Shown here: in pieces, positions 33,523 to 52,881 of the stretch | Position numbering within the stretch: the stretch's first letter is position 1 | Layout: each line of letters opens with the position of its first letter | Assembly (NCBI GenBank): GCA_037179515.1 | Contig: JAXCGZ010000056.1 | Span: 47,501-111,500, forward strand | Direction of reading: 5' to 3' | DNA length: 64,000 bases | Source: Halocaridina rubra | Taxonomy: Eukaryota; Arthropoda; Malacostraca; Decapoda; Atyidae | Program-made: the position numbers and the translations under genes | Notes under the pieces: generated by a model | What the model saw: only the letters and a program-made list of their open reading frames with translations | Databases searched by the model: none | What the model was told of the DNA's origin: nothing

Positions 33523-34277
33523 AAGTATTACAGATTATAATTGCTACTTTAGCAAATTTTGCAGATATTTATATCAAACAACCTATTGTGTAGTACACTT
33601 CTTGATGGATAACATCTTCAAAGACATACTGATGTTCAAGAATATTTCTGACCATATAAACTATTTCTGAAAAGTTGAGGGACTTACAACTGGCACTGAG
33701 GACGTTTTAAAAACCTGAATAAAAACACTGATACCAAGAAAGAATATCTAAATATTTTTCTTTTATTATTCTCCTCCTCCTTCGTAGATAAAGTATATAT
33801 CATTTTAAAAGGTCTCCCCCATCTGTTCAGCTAGGTATGGCCCTTGTTGCATGAGAAAACTTCATAATGCCTAAGACAGGATTGGAATCCATGGCACTGT
33901 GCCAACCTGCCAGGTATAGCCACCGTAGAGGTAATTCTTGTAAAATTTTTAGAATTTGCCACAGTAACTTCGTAACCACGACTGCAAAACTATCCAATTC
34001 TTCAAGTTGCGGCTATTGTAAAGCAACGAATCAAGATTAGCAAATTGCATAAATTTTAGAGGAGTATATGTAAAGGTACATGTACTGGGACACACAAATA
34101 CTAAGGCCATTTAGAAAAACTGCCAGTACTGTATTTACATACGTGAATAACAAAAATGGTGTTATGTGACATTATTAAAATAAATATTGCAGCATATTAT
34201 AAGCTGATTGAAAATATTTATGGCAAACACTCTACACTATGAACACGTTAATTTTGAACTTCAAGTTAAAAATTTCC
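33523..34277. other. Downstream region of NDUFAF4
   Basis: No gene. On the - strand an AATAAA hexamer (TTTATT in + at about 33762) could serve NDUFAF4, ~510 nt after its stop; unproven. Confidence 0.35.
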
Positions 34278-40664
<6,387 letters not shown>

Positions 40665-40728
40665 TCTGAAATCATCAGATAAGAAATGTAGAGACCGTAA
40701 TGAAAAAGTATACTGTAAGAATATACGT

Positions 40729-40892
40729 GATCAGTTTTACGTTACAATTCCCCTTCTTGCAAAGACCTTTGGTTTTGGCAGGTGTGAATGTTACCCTGAG
40801 TGAATGCCTTTTCTAGCCTCAGACCTGGCAGACCGCAAACCCAAAACCTGAAAACTCAAAGTGGCAAGTGCTACCACTTTGCCCCGGTGAAT
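40729..40892 (-). mobile_element. tRNA-derived SINE (family A) with internal deletion
   Basis: CAGTTTTACGTTAC then directly CTTCTTGCAAAGACC: the block with AAGGGCTAGGACGG is missing. The rest (TTACCCTGAGTGAATGCCTT, CCTCAGACC, CTACCACTTTGCCCCGGTG) is present. Confidence 0.8.
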
Positions 40893-41640
40893 TACTGTAA
40901 GAATATGACTATACAGAGGGAAAATTGCATATTGAAATAAAAATAGAGCAAAAAATATGGCGAAAAATTACATATAGTATGCCTGTATGATCTGATACTA
41001 ATGGAACATATCTAATATGATACTGATGCTTTGCATTAAGTTCATGGTCAACAGAACTGCTTCAATTACTTTTTAAAGTCTGTAATTGGTATAACTCCAA
41101 CGGAAAACATAAATAATTATACATCTCATAAATAAACATCCTAGCTTAGAAATATCCAAATTACCATATGGTACCGTATAGTAAATGGTTAGGTGTCGGG
41201 GAATAGGTTAGGTACAGGATTACCCCCCCAAAAAAAAAAAAAAAAAAAAAAAATTCCTAGACACCAAGGTTAGCAAATATTTGTACATATAAATGGGACC
41301 TACTAAACCAAACCAGAGAAATAACTTCCCTCTAATTGTAGTATATATTCGATACCGGGAAATCCAATAATACATCAGTAACAAATTTCAGCACCCAACT
41401 CCGAACGTGTAAAACGAGGTTCCGACAACTCATAATTCTTCTTCTTACAATTTCTTAATATATAGGAAACGAGGTACAATACATTATTCTAGGAAAACTA
41501 AAACATTTACTGGAATGAAGCAACACTTGGAGTAGTTTACAGTTTAGTGGGCCATTCCGCTCAACGACCTCATCCCTCCACTCAGGTAAGTAGTTCGATT
41601 GAAGGTTAGGTAAGTATTTTTAGTTAGGATAGTTAGATGG

Positions 41641-41672
41641 GGGGTCCCAGGGGGACGAAGCCCCCCTGGCTA
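41641..41672 (+). repeat. GC-rich hairpin followed by CTAAG
   Basis: CCAGGGGG (41647-41654) pairs with CCCCCTGG (41662-41669), then CTAAG. It recalls the 3' hairpin of Helitrons, but the required spacing and 5' end are not shown. Confidence 0.3.
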
Positions 41673-42669
41673 AGAGGTTAGGTATTTTAAGTTAGGATAG
41701 TAAAAAATTGCTTCGTAAGCCTATTGTCACCATTTTTGTTGTGTGTTCATCCGCCAGTTCTCTAGTAAGAGCCTATCGCCATCTATTGGTATGTTTTGAA
41801 CATTGGTATGCCCCGCTAAACTGTAGGTGTTCCGCTACTTGCTTACTTTCTAAGTTACTACAGTTATCTTTATGAAAATATTGTAAAATATATTATCCCG
41901 ACATTTTAAGTTGTGTAATTAAGGCTGGATACCCTTGCTAGCGCCCAGCCATAAGGGTTGAACGTGAGTCGATTGCAAAATGTTTATTAAAGGTTCTCAC
42001 ACCTCTTATTACGAAAATATCTTGAAATTTGTTAACTTAGGATTGGTTTGGTTTAGACCATTTCACTCATGGGTGAGAAAATAAAATTTACATTTTTTTT
42101 CACACCAAGACCTCCTTACCTAATCTTTCTCCTTCTGTGAATGTAAACTATAAAAATGTAATAATAAAATACAAGAGTTGAAATTATGAAAGCTCGAGGG
42201 ACCAATCACCTAGCAGAAGCTTTTTTTCAACATTTATATCCGGCTGTAATTTGTATTTCCTTATATTATGCAAAGAATGAGAGTGATTCTTTGGAACAGT
42301 TTCTTATGATAAATATTAGTTTAATTCTTAAGTTACAATATAAACAGTATATAATTATAAGCTTTCAACTATAAATGTTTTGAATTTAAGTTTATTTATA
42401 AAATAAATACATTCGAACTATTAATACAAATACAAACAGATTATTATTAATACTGAACAGTTCCATATCAACACTATTCTTTTTTAATATTTTCTTATAC
42501 CTTTTGGGTGACGGAGCCTTTGTATCGGATCTTTTTATGAATATGAGAAAAGCAAAGATACAAATATTACACATTTAGGTGTAAATATTTATATGGATTA
42601 TAGAGAAGTAAAAGAAAAATAAATTGTGAAATTACCAAGCGAATATTGAAAATCCAGAATATTCTCTAC

Positions 42670-42752
42670 TAATAAGATTTCTATTTTGTTATTAATTTTC
42701 AAAATTATACTGATAAGATTTCTATTTTGTTTTTAATTTTCAAAATTATACC
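42670..42752. repeat. 43-bp tandem duplication
   Basis: Two copies of TAAGATTTCTATTTTGTTAT..CAAAATTATAC. Confidence 0.88.
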
Positions 42753-42845
42753 TTAATATTCTATATTTTAGTCACGTTGCCTTTTGACGGAGATCAGATT
42801 GTAGAGCATATTAATAGTTTGATTTCTTCCCTATCGTGTTTGTGT

Positions 42846-44944
42846 GTAATTACCTAATTGTGTTTACGGGAAAGAACCCAAAGCTCGTATCTTCCCGTCT
42901 CCTGATCGGTTCCATTTTGTACTTTGTGAAACTTATCATACCTGTCCTTAAAACTATTGATTGAAATAGCATTAACTCCCTCCTCGCTTAGCGAATTCCA
43001 ATTATCAACTACTCTTACACTGAAAAAGTATTTCCTTACATCCTGCAAAGAAGTTTTCTTACGAAGCTTCAAACTATGACCTCTAGTTCTAGAGCCAGCC
43101 ATATCAAAATATCGATCCCTATCCACTCTATCATAACCATGAAGGAATTTAAAGACTGTCACCATATCCCCCATCAATCTTCTAGCTTCGAGTGATGGTA
43201 AGTCTAATTCCCTCAGCCTCTCATCATAACTGAGATTGCGTATTTCTGACACCAGTTTCGTGGCATGTCTTTGAACTTTTTCAAGCTTAGCTATGTGCTT
43301 TTTCAAGCGCGGATTCCAAAAGGGGGCTGCATATTCGAGTTTTGGCCTCACATAGCTGTGTGATTACCTAAGTGTGATTACCTAATTGTGTTTACGGGAA
43401 AGAGTCCAAAGCTCGTATCTTCCCGTCTCCTCATCGGTTCCATTTTAGACTTAGTGATACTTATCATACCTGTCCTTAAAACTATGGATTGAGATAGCAT
43501 TAACTACCTCCTCGCTTAGCCAATTCCAATTATCAACTACTCTTACACTGAAAAAGTATTTCCTTACATCCTGCAAAGAAGTTTTCTTACCAAGCTTCAA
43601 ACTATGACCTCTAGTTCTAGAGCCAGCCATATCAAAATATCGATCCCTATCCACTCTATCATAACCATGAAGGAATTTACAGACTGTCACCATATCCCCC
43701 ATCAATCTTCTAGCTTCGAGTGATGGTAAGTCTAATTCCCTCAGCCTCTCATCATAACTGAGATTGCGTATTTCTGACACCAGTTTCGTGGCATGTCTTT
43801 GAACTTTTTCAAGCTTAGCTATGTGCTTTTTCAAGCGCGGATTCCAAAAGGGGGCTGCATATTCGAGTTTTGGCCTCACATAGCTGTGTGATTACCTAAG
43901 TGTGATTACCTAATTGTGTTTACGGGAAAGAGTCCAAAGCTCGTATCTTCCCGTCTCCTCATCGGTTCCATTTTAGACTTAGTGATACTTATCATACCTG
44001 TCCTTAAAACTATGGATTGAGATAGCATTAACTACCTCCTCGCTTAGCCAATTCCAATTATCAACTACTCTTACACTGAAAAAGTATTTCCTTACATCCT
44101 GCAAAGAAGTTTTCTTACCAAGCTTCAAACTATGACCTCTAGTTCTAGAGCCAGCCATATCAAAATATCGATCCCTATCCACTCTATCATAACCATGAAG
44201 GAATTTAAAGACTGTCACCATATCCCCCATCAATCTTCTAGCTTCGAGTGATGGTAAGTCTAATTCCCTCAGCCTCTCATCATAACTGAGATTGCGTATT
44301 TCTGACACCAGTTTCGTGGCATGTCTTTGAACTTTTTCAAGCTTAGCTATGTGCTTTTTCAAGCGCGGATTCCAAAAGGGGGCTGCATATTCGAGTTTTG
44401 GCCTCACATAGCTGTGTGATTACCTAAGTGTGATTACCTAATTGTGTTTACGGGAAAGAGTCCAAAGCTCGTATCTTCCCGTCTCCTCATCGGTTCCATT
44501 TTAGACTTAGTGATACTTATCATACCTGTCCTTAAAACTATGGATTGAGATAGCATTAACTACCTCCTCGCTTAGCCAATTCCAATTATCAACTACTCTT
44601 ACACTGAAAAAGTATTTCCTTACATCCTGCAAAGAAGTTTTCTTACCAAGCTTCAAACTATGACCTCTAGTTCTAGAGCCAGCCATATCAAAATATCGAT
44701 CCCTATCCACTCTATCATAACCATGAAGGAATTTAAAGACTGTCACCATATCCCCCATCAATCTTCTAGCTTCGAGTGATGGTAAGTCTAATTCCCTCAG
44801 CCTCTCATCATAACTGAGATTGCGTATTTCTGACACCAGTTTCGTGGCATGTCTTTGAACTTTTTCAAGCTTAGCTATGTGCTTTTTCAAGCGCGGATTC
44901 CAAAAGGGGGCTGCATATTCGAGTTTTGGCCTCACATAGCTGTG
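42846..44944 (-). repeat. Tandem array of a LINE 3' end, 528-bp unit, 4 copies
   Basis: Units 43361-43888, 43889-44416 and 44417-44944 are exactly 528 bp each; a first unit of ~515 bp is at 42846-43360. Every unit encodes the same 142-165-residue RT C-terminus (starting RPKLEYAAPFWNPRLKKHIA) on the - strand and has the same 5' truncation point. The middle three differ at almost no positions. Expansion by tandem duplication, not by separate insertions, is inferred from the shared breakpoint. Confidence 0.93.
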
Positions 44945-46203
44945 TGATTACCTAAGTGTGATTACCTAATTGTGTTTACGGGAAAGAGCCCAAAGCTCGT
45001 ATCTTCCTGTCTCCTCATCGGTTCCATTTTAGACTTAGTGATACTTATCATACCTGTCCTTAAAACTATGGATTGAGATAGCATTAACTACCTCCTCGCT
45101 TAGCCAATTCCAATTATCAACTACTCTTACACTGAAAAAGTATTTCCTTACATCCTGCAAAGAAGTTTTCTTACCAAGCTTCAAACTATGACCTCTAGTT
45201 CTAGAGCCAGCCATATCAAAAAATCGATCCCTATCCACTCTATCATAACCATGAAGGAATTTAAAGACTGTCACCATATCCCCCCTCACTCTTCTAGCTT
45301 CGACTGATGGTAAGTCTAATTCCCTCAGCCTCTCATCATAACTGAGATTGCGTATTTCTGGCACCAGTTTCGTGGCATGTCTTTGAACTTTTTCAAGCTT
45401 AGCTATGTGCTTTTTCAAGTGCGGATTCCAAAAGGGGGCTGCATATTCGAGTTTTGGCCTCACATAGGTTACATAAATATTTCTGAACATTTCCTTGTCC
45501 ATGTGCCTGAAGGCTACCCTTACATTTGATAAGAATGCATATGCTGCCCTTACTATGCCATTTATATGTATTTCTGGAGACAAATCTGCCAGTATGTTTA
45601 CTCCTAGATCTCTCTCATTTTCTGTCTCTTGAAGTTGAACTCCAGCCACCGAGTAGTCAAGCTTGGGCCTTCTTGCCATTGTACCCATTCTCATTACCTT
45701 ACATTTTGAAGTATTGAATTTCATTAGCCACTTTTCTGACCACTCATGCAGATTATTTAGATCCTCCTGAAGTTCACTACCATTGTTCTCGTTTTTTACT
45801 TTCTTCACAATCTTTGCATCATCTGCAAACATATTCATGAATGAATTTACAGACTCTGGTAGGTCATTTACATATACAAGGAACAAAAGTGGCCCTAAAA
45901 CTGAACCCTGTGGAACTCCACTACTAACTCTTCTCCATTCAGACACTGAGTGTCTTACTCTAACCCTCTGTTCCCTTCCTTCTAAGTAAGTTTTTATCCA
46001 TTCCAAAACATTTCCACCTATTCTAGCCATTGATTGCAGCTTCCTAATAAGTCTCCCATGTGGAACAGTGTCAAACGCTTTCTGGAAGTCTAGGAATATG
46101 CAATCTGCCCAGCCCTCTCTTTCCTGTAAGATTTGGCTTACCTCATCATAAAATTCTAATAAGTTTGTTACTGTTGATCTACCTTCTCTGAAGCCATGTT
46201 TGT
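44945..46203 (-). mobile_element. CR1/L2-type LINE, 5'-truncated, parental copy of the array
   Basis: Begins (5' end) at about 46203 inside the RT and ends at the 14-bp tail repeat CACAATTAGGTAAT / CACACTTAGGTAAT. It abuts the array on its 3' side and an older copy on its 5' side. Confidence 0.88.
45035..46203 (-). pseudogene. LINE reverse transcriptase (motif A to C-terminus), open frame
   Basis: The frame is open from 46203 without a stop to 45035. Visible in order: HGFREGRSTVTNLLEF (RT block 2), FLDFQKAFDTVPHGRL with the catalytic Asp (block A), a GGNVLEWIKTYLEGREQRV stretch, SSGVPQGSVLGPLLFLVYVN (block B), MFADDAKIV with the two catalytic Asp (block C), FNTSKCKVMRMG (block D), ERDLGV, then YVTYVRPKLEYAAPFWNP and a basic tail. 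The N-terminal endonuclease is missing through 5' truncation, so it is not autonomous, although the RT palm looks intact. Young relative to its neighbour. Confidence 0.88.
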
Positions 46204-47032
46204 GTAATTACCTAATTGCGCTTATGGGAAAGAGCCCTATGTTTATAACTCCCCGTCTCCTGGTCGGATCGATTTTTATACTCAGTGGTACTTATCATAT
46301 TTGTCCTTAAAACTATGAGCTGAGTTAGTATTAAATAACTCCTGGTTCAGCGAATTCCAATCGTTAACTACTCTTACACAAAAAAGTACTTCCTTACCTC
46401 CTGCAAAGCAGTTTTCTTAAGAAGCTTCAAACTATGACCTCTAGTTCTAGAGCCAGACATATCAACACACCGATCCCAATCCACTCTGTAAAATCCACAA
46501 AAGAATTTAAAAAGCGCTACCATATTCCCCTCAGTCTACTAGCTTCGAGTGATGGTAAGTTTAATTCACTCTGCCTTTCCTCACAACCGAAATTGTGTAT
46601 TCCTGGCATCAGTTTCGTGGCTTGTCTTTGAGCTTTTTTTTTTCTTACCTTATTTATATGTTTTTCAAGTGTGGATTTCAAGATAAGTAACATAAATATT
46701 TCTGAACATTCCCTTGTCCATGTGTCTGAGGGCTATCCTTACATATGCTAAGAAAGTAAATGCAGTCCTTCTTATGCCATTCATATACATTTTCGGAGAC
46801 AAATCAGGCAGTAGGTTTACTCCTAGATCTCTCTCACATTCTCTGTCTCTTGAAGTTCTACTCATGCTATTGAGTATCAAAGCTTGGGCCTTCTCGCACT
46901 TGTGCCCATTTTCATTATCTTACATTTTGATGACCAGAATTTCATTAGCCACATTTCTGACCACTCATGCAGACTATTGAGGTCTACCTGAAGTTCTCTA
47001 CCATTGTTCTCGTCTTTTACTTTCATCACAAA
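46204..47032 (-). mobile_element. Older copy of the same LINE family, decayed
   Basis: Same 3' tail (GTGTAATTACCTAATTG in +) at 46200-46216 and the same order of blocks, but with many changes and several indels; the longest surviving frame is 46665-46880 (ERDLGVNLLPDLSPK). It ends at about 47032 in the region just after the RT FADD block. Confidence 0.8.
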
Positions 47033-48046
47033 TTCGTATTGTTTCAGTAATTATTATTGTAAATCTTGCTATTTTACGTTTCGAAGCATTAAATTTCCTA
47101 TATGTTAGTTTTATTTATTCAAAACGTAAATAAATAAATAAATAAAAATATAAATTTTGTTCCATGGAGGGGTTGGGTTGGGGGATTTCCATATTCTCTT
47201 TAGAGGGGGTTTTTGAAATCAAAGAAAACGTTTACTATAGTAATCAAAGAAAACGTTAAATTATTGAGGTAACTGGAATAAAATGTCTGAATACCCCAAT
47301 AACACGTTTTTAATGATCTAAAATACCATAAAATGACTATGAACTGTACCTAATAATTGATATAAAGATAATAATTAATTATTGCACAGGATAAAGTTAC
47401 GATGTAATTGAATATGTGGAAATAACAGTAGTTTTGATTAGCAATTTTCTTCTGTAATAAATTAAGGAAACCATTAAATCAACTTCCTATTCTCCTTCGA
47501 AAATTCCACCAGTTTTCAATTATATAGAAATATGAACGGAAAATGTGCAATTCTCATGAATATTAGCGAAAAAATGTGCAGTGAACGAAATTTCAACGAA
47601 AACTGTGCAATTGTAAATTACATTTAACCCAAATATGTAATTTTAACAAAATTTCATCGCAAACTGCATTTACAGATATTTAGATGGAATGTGCAAAATT
47701 AACAAAATTTCAAACGAAAGCTGTACATTAATAAGACTTTAACTCGAATGTAAAAAAAAAAAAATAAAAAAAATCAGCGAAAACTGTGCAAAAACGAAAA
47801 CTGTATGGGGGTAGCTGTCCGGGGCGGACTGTCCAGAGCCAAGATGTCCGGACACCCTAAGCCAACTATCAGGGTGTGACTATGTGAAAGGGGCAAACGG
47901 ACATATACATTTCATAATTTTTTTTTTATTTTTTATTATTGTACCTAGGCAAATTATATCAATGCAACAAACCACAAAGAACTTAAAATGAAACATTTAA
48001 TAAACAGTTTGAAATAAAACATTGTTGATCTTTCATGAAAGAGGGA
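47033..48046. other. AT-rich stretch with degenerate tandem repeats
   Basis: From about 47520 to 47810 a loose repeat, with AAAATTTCAACGAAAACTGT and TGTGCAATT-like words, recurs every ~50-65 bp. 47811-47870 has CTGTCCGG-type words. No genes. Confidence 0.4.
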
Positions 48047-48577
48047 GAGTCAAAGTCAAAGTCAAAGTCAGAAACTTTATTCCATCAAAAATGGCTATTA
48101 CATGATAATTAATCTAATTACAAATTACAATGTAAAATGTCAAAATAAAACAAATGAAATTTGCAAAGCACAAAATCAAAATATTTACACATTAAAATAA
48201 GCATACGTACACTTCGTCTACCCAATGGGAGGATAATAATGAGACTAAAATCACTTATTAAGTAGGTGATTTAAAAGATGAGATTTAAGTGAGGGTAATG
48301 TTTGACAGCTTCTTAAGTTTGCGGGTAAAGAGTTCCAAAGTCTGGGGCCCATTACATTTAAGGCTCTTGCCCCAATATCAGTGGAAGTTCTGGGCACGTA
48401 AAAAGAATTCTGATATCTGGTGTTGACGTTATTGATACTTACTTGATTAACTGTTGGCAATGAGAAGAGCCATTCCGGTAATATTCCATGATTTATTTTA
48501 AAAACTAAAAGACAAATATTATATATGAACTTCATGTCCATCCTTAGCCAACCCAATCTCTCAAAGAGGGGAGTCAC
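48047..48577 (-). mobile_element. LINE 3' end with (GACTTT)n tail
   Basis: The ORF end (48251-48577) is followed by a ~175-bp UTR and the tail (AAAGTC)n in + at 48047-48072, i.e. (GACTTT)n in sense. The 5' truncation meets a (GA)n tract directly. Confidence 0.78.
48251..48577 (-). pseudogene. LINE reverse transcriptase, C-terminal tail
   Basis: TPLFERLGWLRMDMKFIYNI, LLVFKINHGILPEWLFSL, and the ALNVMGPRLWNSLPANLRSC block that closes many CR1/L2/jockey-type polymerases. A third, separate LINE family in the window. No catalytic part. Confidence 0.78.
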
Positions 48578-48580
48578 GTG

Positions 48581-48730
<150 letters not shown>

Positions 48731-48806
48731 GTAGAGATTGAGATCATCATAAAACTTTAATCACTTATAATAACTTGAATTACATAATTATCGGAAAATT
48801 ACCAAT

Positions 48807-48912
<106 letters not shown>

Positions 48913-49044
48913 CTCCAAAGCAAATCCATAAACATGAGACAATAAAATTTTTTGCATAAACATTCAAAACAACATGATAACTCCATGTGTATTTCAGTTG
49001 AAGTAAATAATAAATTAATCGATAGAGTGTACACACACACACAC

Positions 49045-49127
49045 ACTAAGTACAAAATGGAACCGATCAGGAGACGGGAAGATACGAGCTTTGGGTTCTC
49101 TCCCGTAAGTACAATTAGGTAATCATA
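49045..49127 (+). mobile_element. Short LINE 3' fragment between CA repeats
   Basis: AAAATGGAACCGATCAGGAG, ACGGGAAGATACGAGCTTTG and CAATTAGGTAATCA match the last ~80 bp of the LINE at 44945-46203, here in + orientation. It has (AC)n on both sides (49031-49046 and 49128-49147). Confidence 0.8.
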
Positions 49128-49279
49128 CACATACACACACACACACACGAAGCAAGTGATAATTGGTACATAAATATACTTGTAAGCTCTTAGATAATCC
49201 GTTACTTTGGGTTTTTTCCTTCGCAGTGAATATTTTTCCAACATTCATAATCTTCTCGTGAAAAAGCCTTATATATGTG

Positions 49280-49392
49280 GGTAGATAGATAGACAAATAT
49301 ATAGATAGATATATAGATATATAGACAGATAGATAGATAGACATATAGATAGACAGACATATAGATAGATAGACATATAGATAGATAGACAG
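49280..49392. repeat. (GATA)n-type microsatellite
   Basis: GATAGATA/CATATAGA units, imperfect. Confidence 0.9.
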
Positions 49393-50029
49393 AAAAATTA
49401 ATAGATGAAACTAAAGATTTGAGGATTTAGAGACTGCACTACAAACGATGACAAATGGACCTAAACTTAAGCTGACAGCAAGACAGACAAATCCACAAGT
49501 TGACTGAAAGTTTAATATTCTAGTTTGGTCTTTCGTGCATGAAGATGAAACTACAGAAATTGAATCTAGATGTTGTTCATAACACAAAACCTAAATGTAT
49601 GAAATCATCATTAGAAACCGAATTGGACGGGAAAAGTTAAATTTCGGCACTGCCATGAGCATAGTTGAATATTTATACATGCGAGTATATACACACTCGC
49701 GTTCTCTTATTCACTAACACAGTTTTTCTTACGTGATTTATTTTATTAAGTATCGCATAAATACTGGGCGCGTCCCTCAGGTGCCGGATGAGGGTAGCTC
49801 TTAAATTTTTGAGAGCCGTGGACCAAAAACCGATGTCGACAGGCCTTGCAAGCCGGACATTGTATTTCCCTGCAAGTGAACCCAATAGGAGCATCAACGG
49901 AAGAATATGCTCCTCACTGACAGGCTAAAAAGCCTACCTGTGAGAGGAAAGAAAGAAAGGAAGAATACATATGCAATAATAGATATTATTAAACTCTGTT
50001 ATATGAGCATCGGTTTAAAGTGGGAAAAT

Positions 50030-50032
<3 letters not shown>
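49393..50032. other. Non-coding stretch
   Basis: A - strand 74-codon frame at 49673-49897 lies in less AT-rich sequence but was not recognised. Nothing else. Confidence 0.35.

Positions 50033-50122
<90 letters not shown>
50033..50122. repeat. (GA)n microsatellite
   Basis: About 45 pure units. Confidence 0.97.
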
Positions 50123-50124
<2 letters not shown>

Positions 50125-50270
50125 CATGTCCATTTAATTAACTTGTAGTAAGTACAGCATGGTCGTCACGCATCGAATGGTGTGGTGCACTCATAACCCC
50201 TTGAACTTTCACAAACTTGAATACTGTCTCTCCCTTGATAGTACTTAATAGTTATTTTATGCTAAAGGCA

Positions 50271-50472
50271 GTAGTCACCGTAGCTCAAGCGGTAGCGTCC
50301 GTGACTCTGAGGCGTCAGGTCGAGGGTTCGCGACCCGTCACGGTCTGAGGTTAGCAAAGGCATGCACTCAGGGTAACGATTACATCTGCCAAATCAAGTC
50401 CTTCGCAAGAAGGCAACCGTCCTAGTCCTTGGTTGAAAAGGGAGTCCGTGACGTAAAACCAGAACGAACATA
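50271..50472 (+). mobile_element. tRNA-derived SINE (family A), complete, with 14-bp target duplication
   Basis: Head 50271-50345 has an A-box-like TAGCTCAAGCGG (50281-50292) and a B-box GGTTCGCGACC (50325-50335), so an internal RNA polymerase III promoter is present. The body has GCATGCACTCAGGGTAACGA, CAAGTCCTTCGCAAGAAGGC and GTCCGTGACGTAAAACCAGA. TTATGCTAAAGGCA flanks both ends (50257-50270 and 50473-50486), proving a recent single insertion and fixing the element limits. Confidence 0.95.
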
Positions 50473-50486
50473 TTATGCTAAAGGCA

Positions 50487-51268
<782 letters not shown>

Positions 51269-51436
51269 TTAATTCGAATATAATATGATGAACACTATTA
51301 AATATTAAACCATTTTTCTAAAGTAAAAGTAAGGAAATGTTAATATAAAACGCCAAACTGTTGTAAGTCAGAACACTAAGGAAATTTAGGCCTAGAAGAA
51401 TGAATAAATCCTATTCTAATACAAACGTGTAGTAGG

Positions 51437-51745
51437 TTGACCCATGGCACCAGCCACCCGTTGCGATACTACAGATGAAGGATTTTTACCAACTTAAATA
51501 GGACTGTCCATGACAGTTCGATGTTAAGTCTTCCTGCAGGTACGTTTTTTTTTTTATGCTAACATCAGTATTGAATATTCTTGGATATTCATTACACACC
51601 TCTTATTATCTCTTCACTTCTGACAAGTCATTACACTCTCCATCTCTGTTACTCTTTACCATATGTATTCTTCGAGCCCAGACCCGATGAGGGCTGTTTT
51701 TTTTTTGGGGGGGGGGGGGGCCCGTTCTGGTGTCACAATCATAAA
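51437..51745 (+). mobile_element. LINE-tailed SINE (family B), near full length
   Basis: Sense order: GACCCATGGCACCAGCCACC, ATAGGACTGTCCATGACAGT, GATGTTAAGTCTTCCTGCAG, GAATATTCTTGGATATTCAT, CTTCTGACAAGTCATTACAC, CCAGACCCGATGAGGGCTG, and the LINE-like end TTCTGGTGTCACAATCATAA. A G run of ~14 replaces part of the 3' region. Confidence 0.85.
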
Positions 51746-52176
51746 AAAAAAGAAAAAAAAAAGAAAAAAAAAAGTAATTATTGTAAAATCCTACTTGTAA
51801 AGTCAAGTTCGAAGCTGAATCTTATCGTTTTAGTGTAACTAATATCCTGAACTGAAAGATTTTTTTTTCTTTTTTTTTTAACAGTAAATAAGAAAAATAT
51901 ATAATCCAGTTTCTGATGTACATAGGAATCTCATATATTTACTCTCCATTTCCCTAAAGAATTCACAAATTCAGCCTACACAAACATTTCATTCCATATA
52001 TTTCCATAGGTAATGAAGTTTTTTTTTTTTCCCATAGAGGTTTACGGAAGACTGAACAGAGAACGTATTACTTAGATTACTTTTTAAAGTCAATATACTT
52101 TTCCCATGTGAACAAAAATGAGATTCTCACAGCATAAAAAATTGTTTTAATCTAGTCGCTCTTTTGACTCCAGTCT
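51746..52176. other. Non-coding spacer
   Basis: Homopolymer-rich; no recognised feature. Confidence 0.4.
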
Positions 52177-52391
52177 AAAGGTACGATTATCGCTCAACGA
52201 TGATTGTTCAGGGCTCAACGATGATCGTCAAACGATTATAATTCTTTGTTTTTGAATGGGGCTGCATTGCTTCGAGCGACTGCCGAAGCAAAACAGCCCC
52301 ATTCAAAAACAAAGAATAATCGTTTGACGATCATCGTTGAGCTATGAACGATCATCGTTGAGCGATAATCGCACCGAGCAAAATGTACCTC
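52177..52391. mobile_element. Long foldback MITE, copy 1
   Basis: Arms of ~95 bp: GCGATTATCGCTCAACGATG-type words and CAACGATGATCGTCAAACGA on the left are mirrored on the right, with an inner arm (TTCTTTGTTTTTGAATGGGG) also mirrored. The ~25-bp centre is CTGCATTGCTTCGAGCGACT and neighbouring bases. The right arm carries an extra GCACCGAGCAAAAT that the left lacks. Possible CTA duplication at the borders. Confidence 0.85.
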
Positions 52392-52628
52392 TAGCCTACA
52401 ACATCCCTTTTTGCGTTGTTTCCGTCTAATATTTTGCTATTTTACTCATGCTGTATCTCAATTTGATTAATTTAATTAAATGCTAATCAATGACTACTCA
52501 TTCCTTACAATAGTGTCATCTTTCAGATTTTTTCCCTTTAAATAAATTATCTGACTTTTTATATTTGGGATCTCAATTGAAAAGTTTCTTACATTCATCC
52601 TGTACTTATTGGCTTTACTCCCTCGCTT

Positions 52629-52728
<100 letters not shown>

Positions 52729-52768
52729 GTGTGCTTATTAATTTTACAAAAAATAATCTCTAAATTGG

Positions 52769-52881
<113 letters not shown>

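Larger units (their letters stand above)
40893..42845. other. Upstream region of NDUFAF4, non-coding
   Basis: Contains an A run (41230-41253), a hairpin-rich C/G patch (41641-41672), a 43-bp duplication (42670-42752) and otherwise AT-rich sequence. The NDUFAF4 promoter should lie here; no clear core element was seen. GTCACCATTTTTG at about 41728 is only suggestive. Confidence 0.4.

Noticed and set aside
41641..41672. Helitron 3' end
   Set aside because: Hairpin plus CTAAG is suggestive, but there is no TC 5' end, no Rep/helicase and no usual spacing.
42846..44944. CRISPR-like array or a multi-copy gene family
   Set aside because: The units are 528 bp of LINE RT end without spacers; this is eukaryotic DNA, and the proteins are retrotransposon tails.
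50271..50345. A tRNA gene
   Set aside because: The head has A- and B-box-like elements but no cloverleaf acceptor stem, and it is attached to a body found in 15 other places: a SINE.
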